This document shows, in pieces, positions 28,670-36,772 of a stretch of DNA of 64,000 bases. Positions within the stretch are counted from its first letter, which is position 1; each line of letters begins with the position of its first letter. The position numbers and the translations under genes are program-made. Under the pieces are notes generated by a model, which was given only the letters and a program-made list of their open reading frames with translations, was not told where the DNA came from and searched no databases. This stretch comes from Betaproteobacteria bacterium (lineage in GTDB: Bacteria > Pseudomonadota > Gammaproteobacteria > Burkholderiales > Casimicrobiaceae): contig JADIZG010000004.1 of the NCBI GenBank assembly GCA_016704895.1, positions 39,823 to 103,822 of the forward strand, read 5' to 3'.

Positions 28670-29529
28670 GCGGGACGCGTTTCGCCGTCGGTCGGTCTGC
28701 GCCGTCGGCGCGATGCCGAGATCAGATACCAGAGCGTGGCGATCACGATCGTCGAGCCGGTGAACAGCTCGACGAACAGCGCGTAGTTGAGGCGGTAGCG
28801 CCCCGCGCGCGCATCGTAGACCGTGCACAGGATGCGCACGCGCTCGATCCAGCCGGCCACGTCGTTCCTGGGCGCCGGGTCGCCGAGCACGAGCTCGCGC
28901 AGCGGCGCGACGAACATCGGCAGCTCGAAGCTGTCGCCGTACACCTGCCGGAACACCCGGCCGTCGCCGTCGAGGATCGTCGCCTGCGTCAGGTGGTCGA
29001 AGCCGGCGGCGGTCGGCACCCACTGGAATCCCATGTCGCGCGCAAGGGCATCGAGCGATTCGGGCGAAGGCGTCGCGAACGTCCAGTGCGCGTCGGCGAT
29101 GCCCTGCTTGCGCGCGAACTCGCCCATCGCGACCGGTGCGTCGAACGGCAGGTTGAAGCCGATCGTGATGATGCGGAAGCCGTCGTCGCCGACCGTGCGC
29201 CGCGCCTCTGCGACCGCTTCGGCCAGGAATTTCGTCGTCGTGGGACACACCTGGAAGCAGCCGGTGTAGATGAACGAGACGACGAGCGGCTTGCCGCGGA
29301 AGTCCGACATCCGGATCGCGCGGCCATCGCTCGCGGTGAGCCGATGGTCGCCGACCGTGCGCCCGATCGCGCCCTGGCTCGTCGCAACCGCTTCGCGCGG
29401 GTCGATCGTCCTGCCGGCCGGCAGCGCCTGGCCGAACGCGACGTTCCAGACGAGAAGCAGGACGAGCCCGATAGCCGCGGCGAGCAGGACCCGGTTCAGG
29501 TGCTTCGGATCGGGAGCGGGATCAGGCAC
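28666..29529 (-). CDS. SCO1/SenC family copper-insertion protein
   Basis: 287 residues. N-terminal membrane anchor (RVLLAAAIGLVLLLVWNVAF), thioredoxin-like SCO domain with copper ligands Cys-Cys in IYTGCFQVCPTTT and His in GFDHLTQATILD. An additional C-terminal helix (LFTGSTIVIATLWYLI) makes it longer than typical SCO proteins. Delivers copper to the CuA site of the subunit II encoded in the same operon (32292). GTG start overlaps the end of ctaB by eight bases. Confidence 0.92.
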   Translation of the reverse strand: MPDPAPDPKHLNRVLLAAAIGLVLLLVWNVAFGQALPAGRTIDPREAVATSQGAIGRTVGDHRLTASDGRAIRMSDFRGKPLVVSFIYTGCFQVCPTTTKFLAEAVAEARRTVGDDGFRIITIGFNLPFDAPVAMGEFARKQGIADAHWTFATPSPESLDALARDMGFQWVPTAAGFDHLTQATILDGDGRVFRQVYGDSFELPMFVAPLRELVLGDPAPRNDVAGWIERVRILCTVYDARAGRYRLNYALFVELFTGSTIVIATLWYLISASRRRRRPTDGETRPA

Positions 29530-30433
29530 GGAGCAGTGGTTCGATCCCCGCCGCGACGATCAGGAGCGAGAGCTGGATCAGCGAGGCGTGGAAGCTCGCG
29601 AGCGCGCGGGCACGCGTCGGCTCGAGCGCGAGCTGCGCGGTGCGCAACATGAGGAGCGCGCCGCCTCCGACCGCCGCCGCGGCGTAGAGCCACGAGAGGC
29701 CGAGGAACGCAGGAACGATCGACGCGGCGACGAGCATCGCCGCGCCCACGAAGACGGCGCGTGCGGCGGCGGCGTCGCCGACGACCACCGGCAGCATCGG
29801 CACGCGCGCGGCGGCGTAGTCGTCGCGATAGGCGATCGCGAGGCTCCAGAAGTGCGGCGGCGTCCACAGGAACAGCACGACCGCGAACGCGATCGTGGTC
29901 GCGTCGGGAACGCCTCCGTCGACCGCCGCGGCGCCCGCGAGCACGGCGAAGCTGCCCGCCGCGCCGCCGATGACGATGTTCCAGGCGGTCCGGCGCTTGA
30001 GCCAGACCGTGTAGACGACGCCGTAGGTGAACGCGCCGAGCGCGGTGTGGAGCGCGGCCATCGGGTTGGCGGCAAGCCATGCGAGCCCGACGCCGGCGAA
30101 GAACACGGCGCCGATCGTGAGCGGCCACACGGGGCCGGCCGTGAGCCGGCCGGTGGCGAACGCGCGGTTGCGCGTGCGCCGCATCGAGCGGTCGAGGTCG
30201 CGCTCGACGTACTGGTTGAATGCGCCTGCAGCGGCAGACGCCAGCGTCACCGCCAGCACGACGGCGATCACGCGCCACGCGTCGATCGCACCGGGCGCGA
30301 TCGCGACGCCGGCGAGCGCGGTGGCGCCGATCGCGATGCCGATGCGCAGCTTGAAAAGGTCGAACACGAGACGCCAGCCGGTCATCGCGCGTGGCGCTCG
30401 GACGGTGGCGGCGGGAGCGGTGTCGATGCTCAT
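29522..30433 (-). CDS. ctaB: Protoheme IX farnesyltransferase (heme O synthase)
   Basis: 303 residues, polytopic. UbiA fold with heme O synthase motifs: FKLRIGIAIGATALAGV, NQYVERDLDRSMRRTRNR (first Asp-rich motif), TPPHFWSLAIAYRDDYAAAR (the family diagnostic segment) and VPMLPVV. Makes heme O, the precursor of heme A. AAGGAG precedes ATG. Between the subunit I gene and SCO in one minus-strand operon. Confidence 0.95.
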   Translation of the reverse strand: MSIDTAPAATVRAPRAMTGWRLVFDLFKLRIGIAIGATALAGVAIAPGAIDAWRVIAVVLAVTLASAAAGAFNQYVERDLDRSMRRTRNRAFATGRLTAGPVWPLTIGAVFFAGVGLAWLAANPMAALHTALGAFTYGVVYTVWLKRRTAWNIVIGGAAGSFAVLAGAAAVDGGVPDATTIAFAVVLFLWTPPHFWSLAIAYRDDYAAARVPMLPVVVGDAAAARAVFVGAAMLVAASIVPAFLGLSWLYAAAAVGGGALLMLRTAQLALEPTRARALASFHASLIQLSLLIVAAGIEPLLRA

Positions 30434-30553
30434 CGCGGGCTCCTTCGCAGGGGCGGTTGCAGGCGGTCGCAGGCGGACGGAGGGGGCGGCGCTCCGGAGG
30501 CGCGTCGCGCCGCCCCCTGCCGCCCGCTGCGATTCGCTAGAACATGGCCCGTG

Positions 30554-32284
30554 TCAGGACAGCGGCCACACGGTCGACAGGTACTTCCAGTTGACGAAGT
30601 AGTAGAGGATGAACGAGGTCAGGAACACCAGCGCGAGCACGAAGGTTCCCGGCGCCACGAACCCCGCCATGCCGATCGACGCCCCGTGGCCCGACGCGCC
30701 GAACGCGGGTTGCGGCGCGGGCTTCGGCGCCACGCCGTCCTTCGCAGCGACGTACTTGAAGTCCGGGGTCGCGATCTTCTTGCCGAGGAACACGCTGCCC
30801 ACGGTGATCAGCAGGTACATGATCCCCCCGATGATCGCCGCGATGCCGCTGATGCCCATGATGCCCATCATCAGGTAGGCGGTGCCCGGGAACTCGTAGC
30901 CCAGCGCGTTACCGGCGAACGTCATGTCCCAGTGCCGGCGCGGCACGCCGAGCGTTCCGGCGCCCATCATGAACAGCGAGAACGACATCATGCCCAGGCC
31001 GAAGACGTACGGCTGCCACTTCGCCATGCCCGGGAACATCATCTCGCGCCGGAACAGCGTCGGGATCAGGAAGTACGTGAGGCCCATGAACGCGAGCGTG
31101 GTGCCGATGACGACCGTCGCGTGGAAGTGGCCCGGCACGTAGATCGTGTTGTGGATGATGAGGTTCAGCTGCTCGGTGCCCATCATCACGCCCGAGATCC
31201 CGCCCAGGAACCCGAAGCCGATCAGCGACAGGAACATCGCCGAGAAGCTCGGGTGGCTCCAGGGGGCCTTGCGCAGCCACTCGAACAGGCCGCGGTTGTA
31301 GCCCTTCTCGCGCTGCGCGACCTCGATCGCGCCCGGGACCGTGAGGCCGTGCACCATCGACGCGAGCACGGCGAGGTACATCGCATAGCTCGTGTTGAAG
31401 ATCTTCCAGTTCGACGTGAGGCCCGGGTCGGCGAGCAGGTGGTGCGCGCTCGCGAGCTGCAGGAAGCAGATGTAGAGGAAGAACGCGGTGCGCGAGACCT
31501 TCTCGGACATCGGCTTGGCGCCGAACACGACGCCGGCGATCGCGTACCAGACCGAGACGTGGGCCGCGACGTTGATCTGCTGCGAGCTGTGGCCGAACGC
31601 CCACCAGACGGTCCGGTACATCAGCGAGTCGATGTGGGCGACCAGCCCCAGCGACCACAGGAACGTCGGGATCAGGATGATGGCGCCCGACGCGATCGTG
31701 AACACCGCGATGATCGCGGCGGTGACCGCACCGAACGTGACCAGCGGGACCGATCCGGTGTAGGTGCGCTCGGACTTCGCGATGACGAGCGTGCCGAAGA
31801 AGACGAAGCACGCGACCAGCGCGCCGACCGCGAACAGGATCAGTCCGAGGTAGAACGCCGGGTGCGCGCCCATCGGCGCGTACGACGTGAACATCACCGA
31901 CGAGTCGCCGCGGAACACGGCGACGTTGTTGATGATGGCGCCGAGGATCATCAGCCAGAAGGCGACCCAGGCGATCCTCGGCGTCGCGAGCCGGCACTTG
32001 AGCAGCACGGCGGCCGCGAAGTACAGGACCGCGATCTCGAAGAAGATGATCCAGAACACGAGCATGTCGAGCCCGTGCGCGGTGAGCACCAGGTAGAACC
32101 AGTCCGCCGGCAGCAGGTGGACGGCGGGCCAGCGCGTCAGCGTGACCAGCAGCGCGAGGATGCCGCCGACGAGCAGCGACACCACCCCGGCGACGGCGTT
32201 CCACCGGATCAGCTTCTCGGCGGCTTCGTGGTAGACGAGCCCGGTGGACGGGCAGGTGCGAAACAGGCGATTGACGGCCATCAT
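30554..32284 (-). CDS. B-family-like heme-copper oxidoreductase subunit I, candidate NO reductase (sNOR-like)
   Basis: 576 residues, 12 or more helices. It aligns well with ba3-type subunit I: helix II VLTAHGLDMLVFW, helix VII SAHHLLADPGLTSNWK, helix X VPGHFHATVVIGTTLAFMG. All six histidines are present. Helix VI, which in ba3 reads WWTGHPIVYFW, here reads WWAFGHSSQQINV: CuB histidine kept, cross-linked tyrosine replaced by glutamine and proline lost. Loss of that tyrosine is characteristic of NO reductases in this superfamily, and the sNOR type described from ammonia oxidisers also pairs with a CuA subunit II and SenC, as here. Operon headed by a Dnr box (33135). Could still be an unusual oxidase. 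Confidence 0.85.
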   Translation of the reverse strand: MMAVNRLFRTCPSTGLVYHEAAEKLIRWNAVAGVVSLLVGGILALLVTLTRWPAVHLLPADWFYLVLTAHGLDMLVFWIIFFEIAVLYFAAAVLLKCRLATPRIAWVAFWLMILGAIINNVAVFRGDSSVMFTSYAPMGAHPAFYLGLILFAVGALVACFVFFGTLVIAKSERTYTGSVPLVTFGAVTAAIIAVFTIASGAIILIPTFLWSLGLVAHIDSLMYRTVWWAFGHSSQQINVAAHVSVWYAIAGVVFGAKPMSEKVSRTAFFLYICFLQLASAHHLLADPGLTSNWKIFNTSYAMYLAVLASMVHGLTVPGAIEVAQREKGYNRGLFEWLRKAPWSHPSFSAMFLSLIGFGFLGGISGVMMGTEQLNLIIHNTIYVPGHFHATVVIGTTLAFMGLTYFLIPTLFRREMMFPGMAKWQPYVFGLGMMSFSLFMMGAGTLGVPRRHWDMTFAGNALGYEFPGTAYLMMGIMGISGIAAIIGGIMYLLITVGSVFLGKKIATPDFKYVAAKDGVAPKPAPQPAFGASGHGASIGMAGFVAPGTFVLALVFLTSFILYYFVNWKYLSTVWPLS

Positions 32285-32291
32285 CGTCCCC

Positions 32292-32837
32292 TTACTTGGC
32301 CTTGACGACGTACAGGCGGCTCGCCATCGTGTGATGGTTGATGCCGCAGTACTCGTTGCAGATGATCGAATAGGTCCCCGCCCTCGTCGGCGTGACCGTC
32401 AGCACGTGCTCGTAGCCCGGGTGGACCTGGATGTTGATGTTCTCGGGCTGGAGCGAGAAGCCGTGCAGCCAGTCCATCGACGCCAGGTGCAGCCGGTAGG
32501 TCTTGCCTTCCTGCAGCTCGACCATCGGCCACCACGACCACAGCCGCGCGATGATGTAGACGTCGCTGCCCGGCGGCGGCGCGACGACCGGGATCTTCAG
32601 GTCGGTCTCCTCGCGCACCTTGAACTTGTCGACCATCGCCTGGGTCTTCGCCTGGAACATCTCCGGCGTCGTGCGATAGGCCTCGTTGGAGAGGTTCTGC
32701 TTACCGAACACGTGCCAGTACGGCATCATGAAGAACATGATCAGGCACCACACGAACGCGATGACGATCCAGGTGCCTTCGACGCGGTCCAGCGGTTGCT
32801 TCCACCAGACGCCTTGCGGGGGGACGAGTGCGCTCAT
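32292..32837 (-). CDS. CuA-containing subunit II of the heme-copper complex
   Basis: 181 residues. One N-terminal helix (WIVIAFVWCLIMFFMMPYW) and a C-terminal cupredoxin domain. CuA ligands are complete: His in SMDWLHGFSL and the loop CNEYCGINHHTM (Cys, Glu carbonyl, Cys, His, Met). So electrons can be taken from a periplasmic cytochrome c or cupredoxin. Stop is seven bases before the subunit I start. Confidence 0.92.
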   Translation of the reverse strand: MSALVPPQGVWWKQPLDRVEGTWIVIAFVWCLIMFFMMPYWHVFGKQNLSNEAYRTTPEMFQAKTQAMVDKFKVREETDLKIPVVAPPPGSDVYIIARLWSWWPMVELQEGKTYRLHLASMDWLHGFSLQPENINIQVHPGYEHVLTVTPTRAGTYSIICNEYCGINHHTMASRLYVVKAK

Positions 32838-32865
32838 TGGGGCGTTCTCCGTTGGGGCGGCCGGG

Positions 32866-33036
32866 TCACTTCGCGACCGGGATGCCGACGATTTCCATCA
32901 CGCCCCACACGATGTAGAGCACCGTCGGCATCGCGATGCCGATGAACAGCAGCAGGAACGGGTTGTCGAGGATTTGTTGCATCGCGGGAATCGGTTCCTC
33001 GGTGACGTCTTCCGAATGGTCTTGGGCGGTGTTCAT
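32866..33036 (-). CDS. 56-residue single-helix membrane protein, first gene of the heme-copper operon
   Basis: The peptide starts MNTAQDHSEDVTEEPIP (acidic, soluble) and continues with one hydrophobic helix NPFLLLFIGIAMPTVLYIVW, ending GIPVAK. It lies 28 bases before subunit II and 99 bases after the Dnr box. Size and topology resemble small subunits such as subunit IIa of ba3 oxidases; assignment as a complex subunit is inference. Confidence 0.75.
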   Translation of the reverse strand: MNTAQDHSEDVTEEPIPAMQQILDNPFLLLFIGIAMPTVLYIVWGVMEIVGIPVAK

Positions 33037-33134
33037 GGTCGGGCCTCCCTGGTGAGCGACGACCGCGACACCCCCGGCGGACGCGGGGTGCGCGGCAATG
33101 CAGCGAATTCTCGGCGCCCCTCGCGGGGCCGAAA

Positions 33135-33148
33135 TTGATACCCGTCAA
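33135..33148. promoter_or_regulatory. Fnr/Dnr-type box between the heme-copper operon and ctaA
   Basis: TTGATACCCGTCAA, 99 bases before the small subunit start (minus) and 77 bases before ctaA (plus). One box may serve both directions. Its presence argues that the heme-copper complex is induced by low oxygen or NO. Confidence 0.8.
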
Positions 33149-33224
33149 GGATTGGTCAGTGATCGCGTCCGACTGGTCAAACCCGGGCCCGATCGTTCGC
33201 GCTGCGCTGCGGTAAGATCACGCG

Positions 33225-34301
33225 GTGACGCGCACCGCCCCCATCTTCGCCTCCGCGGGACCGACCGTCTCGCGTGCCGGATCGTCCGACCGCGCGATCG
33301 CCGCCTGGCTCCTGGCCTGCTGCGCGCTCGTGTTCGCGATGGTCGTCGTGGGCGGCGTCACCCGCCTCACGCACTCCGGGCTGTCGATCGTCGAGTGGCA
33401 GCCGATCGTCGGGACGCTGCCCCCTCTCGACGAGGCGCAATGGCAGGCCACGTTCGAGAAGTACAAGCTCACGCCCGAGTACAAGCTCGTCAACGCGGGC
33501 ATGTCGCTCGACGAGTTCAAGGGCATCTTCTGGTGGGAGTACTACCATCGGCTGCTCGGCCGCCTGATCGGCTTCGCCTTCCTGCTGCCGTTCCTCTGGT
33601 TCCTGCTGCGCCGCCGGATTCCCGAGGGCTACGGCCTCCCGCTCGCCGGGATCTTCCTGCTGGGCGGGTTGCAGGGCGCCATGGGCTGGTACATGGTCAA
33701 GAGCGGGCTCGTCGAGGATCCGCGCGTCTCGCAGTTCCGGCTGACCGCGCACCTGGGGCTCGCGTTCGTGATCTTCGGTGCGATGCAATGGGTCGCGATG
33801 TCGCTCCTGTTCCCCGGACGGGTCGAGGCGGGCCGCGAGAGCGTGCGCTCGGCCCGACGCTGGGCCGGGTGGCTGGCCGTGCTGGTGTTCGCGATGGTGC
33901 TGACCGGCGGCTTCGTCGCCGGGATCCGCGCCGGGTTCGCGTACAACACGTTCCCGCTGATGAACGGGAGCCTCGTGCCCCCCGAGATCATGATGATCGA
34001 GCCGTGGTGGCGGAACTTCTTCTGGAACATGGCGACCGTCCAGTTCGACCACCGGCTCGGCGCGTGGCTGCTCGCGTTGCTCGTTCCCGTCCTCTGGTGG
34101 AAGGTGCTCCGGGCCGACGTCCCGGCGCGGGCGCGCACCGGCGCCCACCTGATGCTCGCGATGCTTGCCGTCCAGGTTGCCCTCGGGATCACGACACTGC
34201 TCCTCGTCGTGCCGCTTCCGCTGGCCGCGGCGCATCAGGCCGGCGCGGTGCTGCTGTTCGCCTCAGCGCTCAACCTCGCGCACGCGCTGCGAAGGGCCTG
34301 A
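33225..34301 (+). CDS. ctaA: Heme A synthase CtaA (COX15 family)
   Basis: 358 residues, about eight helices. VVVGGVTRLTHSGLSIVEWQ, FWWEYYHRLLGRLIGFAF, LTAHLGLAFVIFG, FDHRLGAWLLAL and AAHQAGAVLLFASAL include the four conserved heme-ligand histidines of the alpha-proteobacterial/mitochondrial type. GTG start at 33225. With ctaB it would allow heme A production for the neighbouring complex or another oxidase. Confidence 0.93.
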   Translation: MTRTAPIFASAGPTVSRAGSSDRAIAAWLLACCALVFAMVVVGGVTRLTHSGLSIVEWQPIVGTLPPLDEAQWQATFEKYKLTPEYKLVNAGMSLDEFKGIFWWEYYHRLLGRLIGFAFLLPFLWFLLRRRIPEGYGLPLAGIFLLGGLQGAMGWYMVKSGLVEDPRVSQFRLTAHLGLAFVIFGAMQWVAMSLLFPGRVEAGRESVRSARRWAGWLAVLVFAMVLTGGFVAGIRAGFAYNTFPLMNGSLVPPEIMMIEPWWRNFFWNMATVQFDHRLGAWLLALLVPVLWWKVLRADVPARARTGAHLMLAMLAVQVALGITTLLLVVPLPLAAAHQAGAVLLFASALNLAHALRRA

Positions 34302-34311
34302 CGTCGGCCGC

Positions 34312-34325
34312 TTGACCGGCATCAA
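34312..34325. promoter_or_regulatory. Fnr/Dnr-type box
   Basis: TTGACCGGCATCAA, ten bases after the ctaA stop and 70 bases before the DUF2249 gene, at a typical activating distance. Confidence 0.8.
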
Positions 34326-34395
34326 GGCGGCGACCCCGGCCGGGCCGCACAAATGACGCGATGAGCGCCGGGTCCATCTTCCGACGAGTGCGGCC

Positions 34396-34623
34396 ATGAA
34401 ACACCGTCATCTCGTGCTCGACGTCCGCGGCATGGAGCCGCCGGAGCCGCTCGAGCGCGTGATCGAGGCGATCGGCGACTTCACGCCGGGCGACACGCTC
34501 AGGCTCGTCATCGACTGCGAGCCGAAGCCGCTGTTCCGCGTGCTGCAGGCGAACAACTACCAATGGCGCGTCGAGCCGGGCACCGAGTCGAACTACGAGA
34601 TCACCATCTGGGCGCGGGAGTAG
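34396..34623 (+). CDS. DUF2249 domain protein
   Basis: 75 residues. LDVRGMEPPEPLERVIEAI followed by TLRLVIDCEPKPLFRVLQ is the DUF2249 pattern, a TusA-like alpha/beta fold often found in denitrification regulons. Function not established. Directly downstream of a Dnr-type box. Confidence 0.85.
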   Translation: MKHRHLVLDVRGMEPPEPLERVIEAIGDFTPGDTLRLVIDCEPKPLFRVLQANNYQWRVEPGTESNYEITIWARE

Positions 34624-34648
34624 CCCGGCGCGTGCGGGTGGCAGGACG

Positions 34649-35641
34649 ATGCCGATCGACTGCGTCCCTCTGATCCGGGAGATCGGCCGCGGCGCCCACG
34701 GGGCGCGCGACCTCGACCGCGACCGCATGCGCGACCTGTTTGCCGCGATGCTCGACGGCGAGGTGGCCGACCTCGAGCTCGGCGCGATCCTCGTCGCGAT
34801 GCGGATCAAGGGCGAGTCGCTCGCCGAGACGCTCGGATGCCTCGACGCGCTCGCGCCGCGGGTGGCGCGCGTCGCGCCCCCCGGCGACCGCTCGCGCCCG
34901 GTCGTTCTCGCGAGCTACAACGGCGCACGCAGGGGAGCCAATCTGACGCCGCTCGTCGCGCTGCTGCTCGCGCGCTATGGCGTGCCGGTGCTGGTGCACG
35001 GGCTCGCCGGCGCGGGGGCGCTCGACGTCGCGGACGGGGACGACGAGGCCTCCGACGACGCGGGCTACGGCCGCGTGACCAGCGCCCGGATCCTGCGGGA
35101 GCTCGGCATCCCGCCGTCGCCCACGGTGATCGACGCCGAAGCCCGGCTCAAGCGCTCCGGCGTCGCGTACGTCCCGACGTCGGTGCTGTCGCCCGGACTC
35201 GCGCGCCTGCTGGCGACGCGCGAGCGCATCGGGCTGCGCTCGTCCGCCCACACGCTCGTGAAGCTCGTCGATCCGTTCGGCGGCCGTGCGGTGCGTGTCG
35301 TGAGCGTCTCGCACCCCGACTATCTCGTGCGCATGCGCGAGGTGCTGGGGGCGACGCGCGCCGACGCCATGCTGCTGCGGGGCACCGAAGGCGAGCCGTT
35401 CGCGAACCCGAAGCGCTGCCCGCCGATCGAGGTGTTCCTGCAGGGCGAGGTCGCCCGCTGCGTCGATGCCGAGGACGGCGCGATCGAGACGATCCCCGCG
35501 TTGCCGGCGTCGAGCGACGCGGAGGCCACCGCGGAGTGGATCGACGCGGCGCTGGCCGGATCGCAGGCGGTGCCCGCGCCGATCGTGCAGCAGCTGGGCT
35601 GCCTGCTCGAGGCGGCACGCGCGCCGGCGGCGGCGGCGTAG
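34649..35641 (+). CDS. TrpD2/YbiB family DNA-binding protein
   Basis: 330 residues, intact. N-terminal helices like anthranilate phosphoribosyltransferase (DRDRMRDLFAAMLDGEVADL, LGAILVAMRIKGESLAETLG), then VVLASYNGARRGANLTPLVA where TrpD would have its glycine-rich PRPP loop, and PFGGRAVRVVSVSHPDYLVR, LRGTEGEPFANPKRCPPIEV. These match YbiB, a nucleic-acid-binding TrpD relative, not an amino-acid biosynthetic enzyme. It follows DUF2249 by 25 bases and may be co-expressed. Confidence 0.88.
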   Translation: MPIDCVPLIREIGRGAHGARDLDRDRMRDLFAAMLDGEVADLELGAILVAMRIKGESLAETLGCLDALAPRVARVAPPGDRSRPVVLASYNGARRGANLTPLVALLLARYGVPVLVHGLAGAGALDVADGDDEASDDAGYGRVTSARILRELGIPPSPTVIDAEARLKRSGVAYVPTSVLSPGLARLLATRERIGLRSSAHTLVKLVDPFGGRAVRVVSVSHPDYLVRMREVLGATRADAMLLRGTEGEPFANPKRCPPIEVFLQGEVARCVDAEDGAIETIPALPASSDAEATAEWIDAALAGSQAVPAPIVQQLGCLLEAARAPAAAA

Positions 35642-35666
35642 CCGCGGGGACGTTCCCCTGCCGAGG

Positions 35667-36581
35667 TCAGTCGGCGGCGAGCGAGTAGTCCGTCGCGGCC
35701 TCGGCGGCCGGGACGACGGCCGAGAGCGTTTCCGCGAGCGACACCACGTCGCCGACGATGACCAGCGTCGGCGGCTTCAGGCCGACCGCGGCGACCGCCT
35801 GCGGCAGCGCAGCGAGCGTCGCGCGAACGACGCGCTGCGTGGGAAGCGTTCCGTCCTGGACCACCGCCGCGGGCGTCGACGGCGGCAGGCCGTGCGCGAC
35901 CAGCTGCCGCGCGAGCTCGGGCAGGCCGGCGAGCCCCATGTAGACGACGAGCGTCTGACCCGGCCGCGCGAGCGAGGGCCAGTCGAGGTCCATCGTGCCG
36001 TCCCGCAGGTGCCCGGTGACGAACACGAGCGAGTGGGCGTAGTCGCGGTGCGTGAGCGGGATGCGTGTCGCGGCCGCGATGCCGCACGCGGCGGTGACGC
36101 CGGGCACGACCTCGAACGCGACGCCCGCGGCCGCGAGCGCCTGCGCTTCCTCGCCGCCGCGGCCGAACACGAACGGGTCGCCGCCCTTGAGGCGCACGAC
36201 GCGCCTGCCCCGCTTCGCCAGCGCCACGAGGAGCTCGTTGATCGCTTCCTGCGGGAGCGCATGGTTCGAGCGCTCCTTGCCGACGTAGACGTGCTCAGCG
36301 CCCGGACGCACCAGCGCCAGGACGCCGGCCCCGACGAGGTGGTCGTAGACGCAGACATCCGCCTCGGCGAGCAGGCGCGCGGCCTTGAGCGTCAGGAGCT
36401 CGGCGTCGCCCGGCCCCGCGCCGACGAGGTGGACGAACCCGGCCGATGCGCCCGCAGGCCCGCGCCCGCCGACGCGCCTTCCGGGCACGCGCTCGATCGC
36501 GGCATCGGCCTTTCGCGACATCGGAGCGGATGCCGGCTCCGCATGCCCCGCGCCCGTCGTTTCCTGTGCTCTGGCGAGCAT
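35667..36581 (-). CDS. nirE: Uroporphyrinogen-III C-methyltransferase (NirE/CobA type)
   Basis: 304 residues. SAM-dependent methylation of uroporphyrinogen III to precorrin-2, the first step of heme d1 and siroheme synthesis. Motifs: FVHLVGAGPGDAELLTLKA, VVRLKGGDPFVFGRGGEE, VVPGVTAACGIAAATRIPLT, FVTGHLRDG and VVYMGL. Single-domain SUMT without the CysG dehydrogenase part. Named nirE from its place beside nirS and the other d1 genes; a later start at 36521 is possible. Divergent from nirS with one Dnr box between. Confidence 0.9.
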   Translation of the reverse strand: MLARAQETTGAGHAEPASAPMSRKADAAIERVPGRRVGGRGPAGASAGFVHLVGAGPGDAELLTLKAARLLAEADVCVYDHLVGAGVLALVRPGAEHVYVGKERSNHALPQEAINELLVALAKRGRRVVRLKGGDPFVFGRGGEEAQALAAAGVAFEVVPGVTAACGIAAATRIPLTHRDYAHSLVFVTGHLRDGTMDLDWPSLARPGQTLVVYMGLAGLPELARQLVAHGLPPSTPAAVVQDGTLPTQRVVRATLAALPQAVAAVGLKPPTLVIVGDVVSLAETLSAVVPAAEAATDYSLAAD

Positions 36582-36672
36582 TGCCGCCCCCGTTCGCCCC
36601 GGCGCCGCCGGCAGACTCGGCCCTGCGCCAGATCAGATGCCCGCAGTCTAGGTGGGGGCATCATGCGACCCC

Positions 36673-36686
36673 TTGATGAGCGTCAA
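36673..36686. promoter_or_regulatory. Fnr/Dnr-type box between nirE and nirS
   Basis: TTGATGAGCGTCAA, 87 bases before the nirS start and 91 bases before the divergent nirE start. Confidence 0.85.
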
Positions 36687-36772
36687 GGTCGCAATCGCGC
36701 GGTCATCGAGAATTGCATCACCTGAAAGATACATTCCCGTTTTTCCGGCGGGCTTCCACGAGGGAGAGGACG

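Noticed and set aside
29270..32305. Long plus-strand open frame opposite ctaB and the heme-copper subunit I
   Set aside because: Low-complexity Arg/Glu/His-rich product with no family signature, and the opposite strand carries well-conserved genes.
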